Assembly: GCF_035083965.1 (NCBI RefSeq)
Contig: NC_089732.1
Coordinates: 9,122,424-9,186,423 of the forward strand
DNA: 64,000 bases
Direction of reading: 5' to 3'
Source: Branchiostoma lanceolatum
Taxonomy: Eukaryota; Chordata; Leptocardii; Amphioxiformes; Branchiostomatidae
In this document: piece after piece, positions 38,209 through 64,000 of the stretch
Layout: each line of letters opens with the position of its first letter
Position numbering within the stretch: the first letter of the stretch is position 1
The notes under the pieces: model-generated
Databases searched by the model: none
What the model was told of the DNA's origin: nothing
What the model saw: only the letters and a program-made list of their open reading frames with translations
Made by a program: the position numbers and the translations under genes

Positions 38209-38398
38209 CACTGCACGAAATGGCCTCGTATCCCGGCGTATACGTACAGGGATTCCTCCGGAAATATTCCATATCCCGGTGCGGATTTAGCGTATCCGAT
38301 ATAATTAACGGATACGCTGAATCCGCACCGGGAAATGGAATATTTCCGGAGGAATCCCTGTACGTATACGCCGGGATATGAGGCCATTTCGTGCAGTG
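38209..38398. mobile_element. Near-perfect palindrome (90-bp arms, 10-base loop)
   Basis: Arms 38209-38298 and 38309-38398 are inverse copies with about three mismatches in 90. The loop is ATATAATTAA. The ends are CACTGCACGAAATGGCC and its complement. Flanking AGA on both sides could be a 3-base target-site duplication, which with a CACTG end would fit a CACTA/EnSpm-like non-autonomous element, but that class call is weak. No coding sequence; the mirrored open frames inside are by-products of the symmetry. Confidence 0.8.
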
Positions 38399-38864
38399 AG
38401 AATACAACAGTCATTATGATAATACAGTACATGTTTAGAAAATCATAAGAATCAATTACAAATCATGCAGATGTGTCCATGCATCTTCATGATAGAATTT
38501 TAATGAAATGATCTACAACTTATTACAAGAAAAATCTACATTAATTAAGGTGCTGGACAGATCAATGTTGACAGATCATCGTATTAACGAAGGATGGAAC
38601 TAGGCTGAAGAAGGAGTAAATTTTGATTACAATCAATGACGAAATACAGTGGATGCTGTGACGTCTGAATATCGTCTGACCGTTTACGAAATTGTTTGAG
38701 TATCTCCATGATGTCTAACCTCCCGTGATCGACGTTTAATTTAGCCTAGGCCTTCAGGCAAAAAGGGAAATAATTGGCCAGGAGGGTCAGTCCACGGGAA
38801 GGTTAATATTTCCCCTTCCGAAGTGGAAGAACAAATAAAACCCTATGATGGTCAAACTCCCCTG

Positions 38865-38945
38865 GCAAATATTCTCTCTAACTGTGGCCTGCGTAATAAG
38901 TCTGGTCTCCTTGGTCTGGTCAAGGAGACTAGTCACTTATAGTAG
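38865..38945 (-). repeat. Interspersed repeat family, partial inverted copy 3
   Basis: On the minus strand it shows GGAGACCAGACTTATTACGC followed by an AGAGAGAATATTTGCCAGG block, matching part of the repeat at 28908-29095. Confidence 0.45.
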
Positions 38946-39300
38946 TAGTTATACCAACGCGCCACAAAATCAAAATAAACCCCAGGCATCTTTTCAACTT
39001 TCAAATTTATTAGCTATTACTTAGTTATGTGTATGTTAGTAAAAAAAAATTGAATAAAATCAAGTTGGCATTATCTGAATGAACAGGTAATACAGTGGTC
39101 GAGCTAGCTGGAAGCTGAGGCAGATAAAAAGGGCACAATAGATAATGAGAGCATGATGTATCTTCAAATATTGTTGTATCTTTCAAACATTGTTATACCT
39201 ACAGTTCTATCATATTAATGTGACTGTAGAGAGGAGTAGACATCCAAAATGTATGCATAGCCAACATTCGTAATCACCGGGCCGGGAACATCGGTAACCT

Positions 39301-40101
39301 TCGTACCCGCTCGGCTGATGATCGGCATCCTTCGGTAATTTCCGTTGAGTGTCGGTAATTTCCGTGGATTAATCGGCGCCTGCCTCTTCTAGAAGGCGCA
39401 GTTTCCTTTACCGAAATCGCAGATTTCTAACAGGTAAGCAACTCCACTATAATATCTCGTAGTGTGGTTTGTACCCAAAGGTATAGGTATGAATATCAAT
39501 TCGTAATTTGTGCTACAAATGGTGTAAAAGGTCACGAAATAAGAGTTTCCCGCGTCGAATATTCTGCCGGCCATGTCTGGCTAACGCGTCGCGCCATGTT
39601 GGACCTTTTGACTCGTTTGAGGTGAATTTTTGCTCGACAAATTCTATGATCGTAGTGACGTTCGTTCAGTGATACCTTGTTTGATGATCAAGAAAGGTAC
39701 TTGGGCTACTTGTGCACGGATTTTTAGGGTTATAAGAGTCACCGGACGCTTATTATTACATGTAATACACCCGTGCGACAACAAAGAATCTCTGCATTGG
39801 ATGGGGGGGGGGGCTTTTATGTCAACAGATTCATGAAAATTATGTTTTTTTTCCGTTTCTATTAAAGTTCATCACATGCTGTTGTATGCCTTTGCGACAC
39901 AGTAAGAGAAGGTGTCTGGTTGATTATGAAATTCTAACAGCATTCCACATTTTCATGTCGCTGAGTCTTCTGTTGGTTGAATGTTTGGGTCAAAAACCGT
40001 GTGTTTTGTTCTTTATCTGAATCGTACGCGCGGTATTTTTAAAACACTTTACCCCCGCTTTACCAGATTGGAGCAGAGAACAACAACAGCCTCTGGTCAA
40101 C
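39301..40101 (+). promoter_or_regulatory. Probable SMARCA4/2 5' region and 5' UTR
   Basis: Two direct copies of CGGTAATTTCCG stand 20 bases apart near 39333-39365, in a CpG-richer stretch. A GAG|GTGAAT near 39620 could be the donor of a non-coding first exon, and CTTTACCAG| before 40067 is a good acceptor for the exon holding the start codon. This is a proposal from sequence only. Confidence 0.35.
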
Positions 40102-61430
<21,329 letters not shown>

Positions 61431-62475
61431 GTCACCAAACAATCTGATGATGTCATGAAGAATTGAGTTGCCTACACAAGAAGCAAAGCATCATCACATT
61501 TTGCTTTGATGTCATTGATATATACAAGATGCAAGAAGTATGAAGTTACCACACTAATGATGTGATAAATACTATTTATCAACATACAAATCACAAAGTC
61601 ACCACAATACTTAAGTGTAAGTGTATTTAAGGCAAAAGGTTTTGAGTCACCAGATAGTTGTGATGTAATGTCTAAACATTTACTGTTAAGCTTACAATTA
61701 AGCTGTAAATCTGATTCATATATGGTTGTAGTTGTCTACTGTGCACTATACATTGAACACTACTAATCAATATGATTAAGCATAAAGCTGTACACAAGAT
61801 TTTCATCTATCTCAATCTGGTAGGAATATCCAAACAAAATGATGACATGCTGGTTAGTTTTGTCTTACAAAGTTTCACTTACATCTACATAGGCAGTACC
61901 AATTATGTATCTGTCTCACTGGAATATGCTGTTCATACGTAAGTGTGTTATAAAGGAGATATCATGATTCGTCAGTATTTTCAGAAACAGAAAAAGCCTA
62001 CATGGCTACCAAGGATATCCTAGTAAAGATCTTGTACTTCACTGTAGCTCCCAAAGTTGTCAGTATGTGGATGGCAGAGCAAGGTTGTTAGATAACAGGA
62101 AGGATTGCAATGCAGTTCATGATATTCTTATGATATAACTGTTACATATACACATGCATGAATGGCCCTTGACTGCTTTACATTAACCACTGATTTGGTC
62201 ACTAGAAAGCTGTTACAACAGTCAAAGATGCAATTTAGGACTCTTAGGAGAAAGTAAAACTGTTCACTACTGAATCTTAAACACTGCTGCAACAAGTCAA
62301 CTTCAACAGTTCTATATATATACACATTTGTAGTTGTAGAGGCTGGGTAGGGGGATTATTTGTTAGTATTATCTATATTGTAGGGGTTTAGAGTATGTGC
62401 ATATGTTCTGTAGTTGACTTTGTGGAGTAAAGCAATAAGTCATTGTCATGAATAAAGAAAAAAGCAAGAAAACAG
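61431..62475 (+). other. SMARCA4/2 3' UTR
   Basis: AT-rich, stop-dense sequence following the TGA at 61428-61430, up to just past AATAAA at 62451-62456. The end point is estimated as about 20 bases past the signal. Confidence 0.6.
62451..62456 (+). terminator. Poly(A) signal of SMARCA4/2
   Basis: Canonical AATAAA, about 1.02 kb after the stop codon, followed by an A-rich stretch. Confidence 0.6.
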
Positions 62476-64000
62476 GTCTGTTACCAGTGTTGTGTCAAGA
62501 ATCTATTCGGAAGAAGCAAACAGACATCTTAGAGATAAATCAGGAAGGATTCTGCCATCATCTTAAGGTTTAGGCTGTAACTTAAAAGGTCTTGAAGTGG
62601 AGCACACACACACACACCTCTGGAGTCTTGCTGAAGGATTGTGCTTTAGAAGTGTTGGTCAGCTTCTGCTAATATGGTGCATTCAAATAGAATTTCCAGT
62701 TCAAATTGATCCTTTGTCCTGAATGTATTTACTGCTCCCTTTTCTAAGGCGCTGCACATTGCGGGAGACCTGCGTGCAGTTTGTTTGTCAACCGCTTGAT
62801 GGGGCTTTTGTACACAGCTTTGCCTAGCCTGTGTTGCCTGTACTGTGAGTCTTATTATGCTGCCAGGGCTATATAGAGCACCTGCAGACCAGTGGGAGAG
62901 CTAATAAAATCGTGACACAGTAAGGCTAACCTTTGTCTAAGTTGAATCAGACGATCAATAGTCTATCGTCACGTACAAGAAAGAACCCTTTACGTGGCAA
63001 TTTATTTTCATGATTGAAGTTCTGAAACAACGACTCACAACCTATAATTTCTAAGGGTACGTTGTTGTTTCAAAACAGTTACACTGGTCCAGCTTCGTGG
63101 CAAATTACCCCTTAATTTGAATGCTCACAAGGACACTTTAGTTCACTTTCAGATAAATCAAAGACGACCATACGTCATTCCATTGCAAAGGTTTTTTGTT
63201 ACGTCACCAACGGATCAAAGTGTCTAGATCCCCAGAAAAATCCTGGCCTGTGTTTACACAATCTCTGGCTGACTGGGGTTAATGACCCCCTCCCCGTAGG
63301 GAGCGGTAACCGTCGGGACAGTCACCCGGATCACGATTTAGTCAGACTACGAAAAATCCCTATGAGACCACAACTGTCTACACCTGTACCTCACTTAACC
63401 TTTCGGTTCTACCTTCAGAGCCTAATTTGATTTCTTGCTTGCGTCATTCCTTTCACTAGGTCATGATCACGTTAGCTAAGGTATGTACGTCCTTGTGAAT
63501 AACGGCTTAGATCTGACCGACGCCTTTTTATTAGCTGTATTTGATTACCGGTTAGTGTCCTTATGCGACTCCAACAACTACTTTCACCTACAAAAGCTAA
63601 TGCCAAACCCACCACCCCCCACCCCCACCAAAAATGGCGGCACATGTAAGACCGCTTCTTGTAGCATTGAATTGCTTCAACCCCACCAAAGCCAACTTGG
63701 AAAGTGGTACATATGTCTTTTACAGTACTACAAGAACGCTTTGCAAATCTGGGCGGAAACTTGTATTCTTTTCTCCAAAAAGGTAGTGCAGACTTTGACA
63801 AACCGGTGAACCGATTGAAACATGTCGTTTGTGTTATTTATAGCTGCCGGGAAGAACAGTTATTATGTCGCAAACGCCTTGAAAGACGCTCGCACGTCAC
63901 TTTCACTTCCCGTGACGGCCCCCGTCACGCCTTCTCGGAGTTTCGTCAGCACAACTGGTGACGTCACGAGTGCGTACCTGTCGCCTCGGGTCTTACCTGT
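62476..64000. other. Downstream flank; no gene seen, possible promoter at the edge
   Basis: A CA run lies near 62604-62618. From about 63880 the sequence becomes CpG-rich, with several CGTCAC motifs and a full TGACGTCA at 63959-63966, which could be the promoter of a gene beyond the window. Confidence 0.35.

Larger units (their letters stand above)
37455..39300. other. Flank between the 2H gene and SMARCA4/2; repeats only
   Basis: A 139-codon minus-strand frame at 37470-37889 directly precedes the 2H gene but shows no family motif, and I treat it as 5' UTR or chance. The 90-bp-arm palindrome lies at 38209-38398, and part of an interspersed repeat near 38865-38945. Confidence 0.5.

Noticed and set aside
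38181-38432. Overlapping minus-strand frames at the palindrome
   Set aside because: They are products of the inverted symmetry, not of coding constraint.
63472-63961. Three overlapping frames of 85-109 codons at the right end
   Set aside because: They overlap on both strands, with no recognised domain and no consistent splice sites; possibly upstream region of a gene outside the window.

Overview
The window is a piece of a metazoan genome, most probably an invertebrate deuterostome such as a cephalochordate (amphioxus); the organism is inferred, not proven. The reasons are spliced genes with GT-AG introns, one SWI/SNF ATPase gene equally like SMARCA2 and SMARCA4, one CDC14 gene, four-exon fatty-acid-binding-protein (FABP) genes, and introns full of short foldback (MITE-like) elements. 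One 100-base assembly gap (N) lies at 1401-1500.

Layout. (1) 1.7-10.8 kb, minus strand: two tandem FABP genes of four exons each, reconstructed exon by exon (139 and 137 residues). The second has lost the C-terminal Arg-x-Tyr ligand-binding pair. (2) 15.2-34.7 kb, minus strand: a complete CDC14 dual-specificity phosphatase gene. It has 16 coding exons in any one transcript (557 residues), plus a second copy of exon 6 that looks like a mutually exclusive alternative exon. Its 5' flank carries five CCAAT boxes, one CRE and a CHR-like hexamer. (3) 36.6-37.45 kb, minus strand: an intronless 285-residue AKAP7-like 2H phosphoesterase. (4) 40.1-61.4 kb, plus strand: a complete SMARCA4/SMARCA2 (BRG1/BRM, brahma) gene with 30 coding exons (1566 residues), covering QLQ, HSA, BRK-region, SNF2 helicase, SnAC, AT-hook and bromodomain segments, followed by a 3' UTR with an AATAAA at 62451. 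(5) Both ends and the intergenic stretches hold no gene I can support.

The genes are not an operon and show no shared pathway. CDC14 acts in mitosis and cilia, SMARCA4/2 in chromatin remodelling, the FABPs in intracellular lipid carriage, and the 2H protein probably in nucleotide or RNA phosphoester metabolism.

The most striking signals are these. A 24-unit, mostly 50-bp minisatellite in SMARCA intron 19 was made by repeated duplication of the exon 19/intron 19 boundary, so each unit carries a copy of the exon end and most carry a copy of the 5' splice site. CDC14 has a duplicated exon whose phase forces either/or use. There is a near-perfect 90-bp-arm palindrome, several MITEs with readable target-site duplications, and a foldback element with a hammerhead-like core. 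All exon boundaries were read by eye from splice sites, reading frame and family knowledge; no search or alignment program was run.
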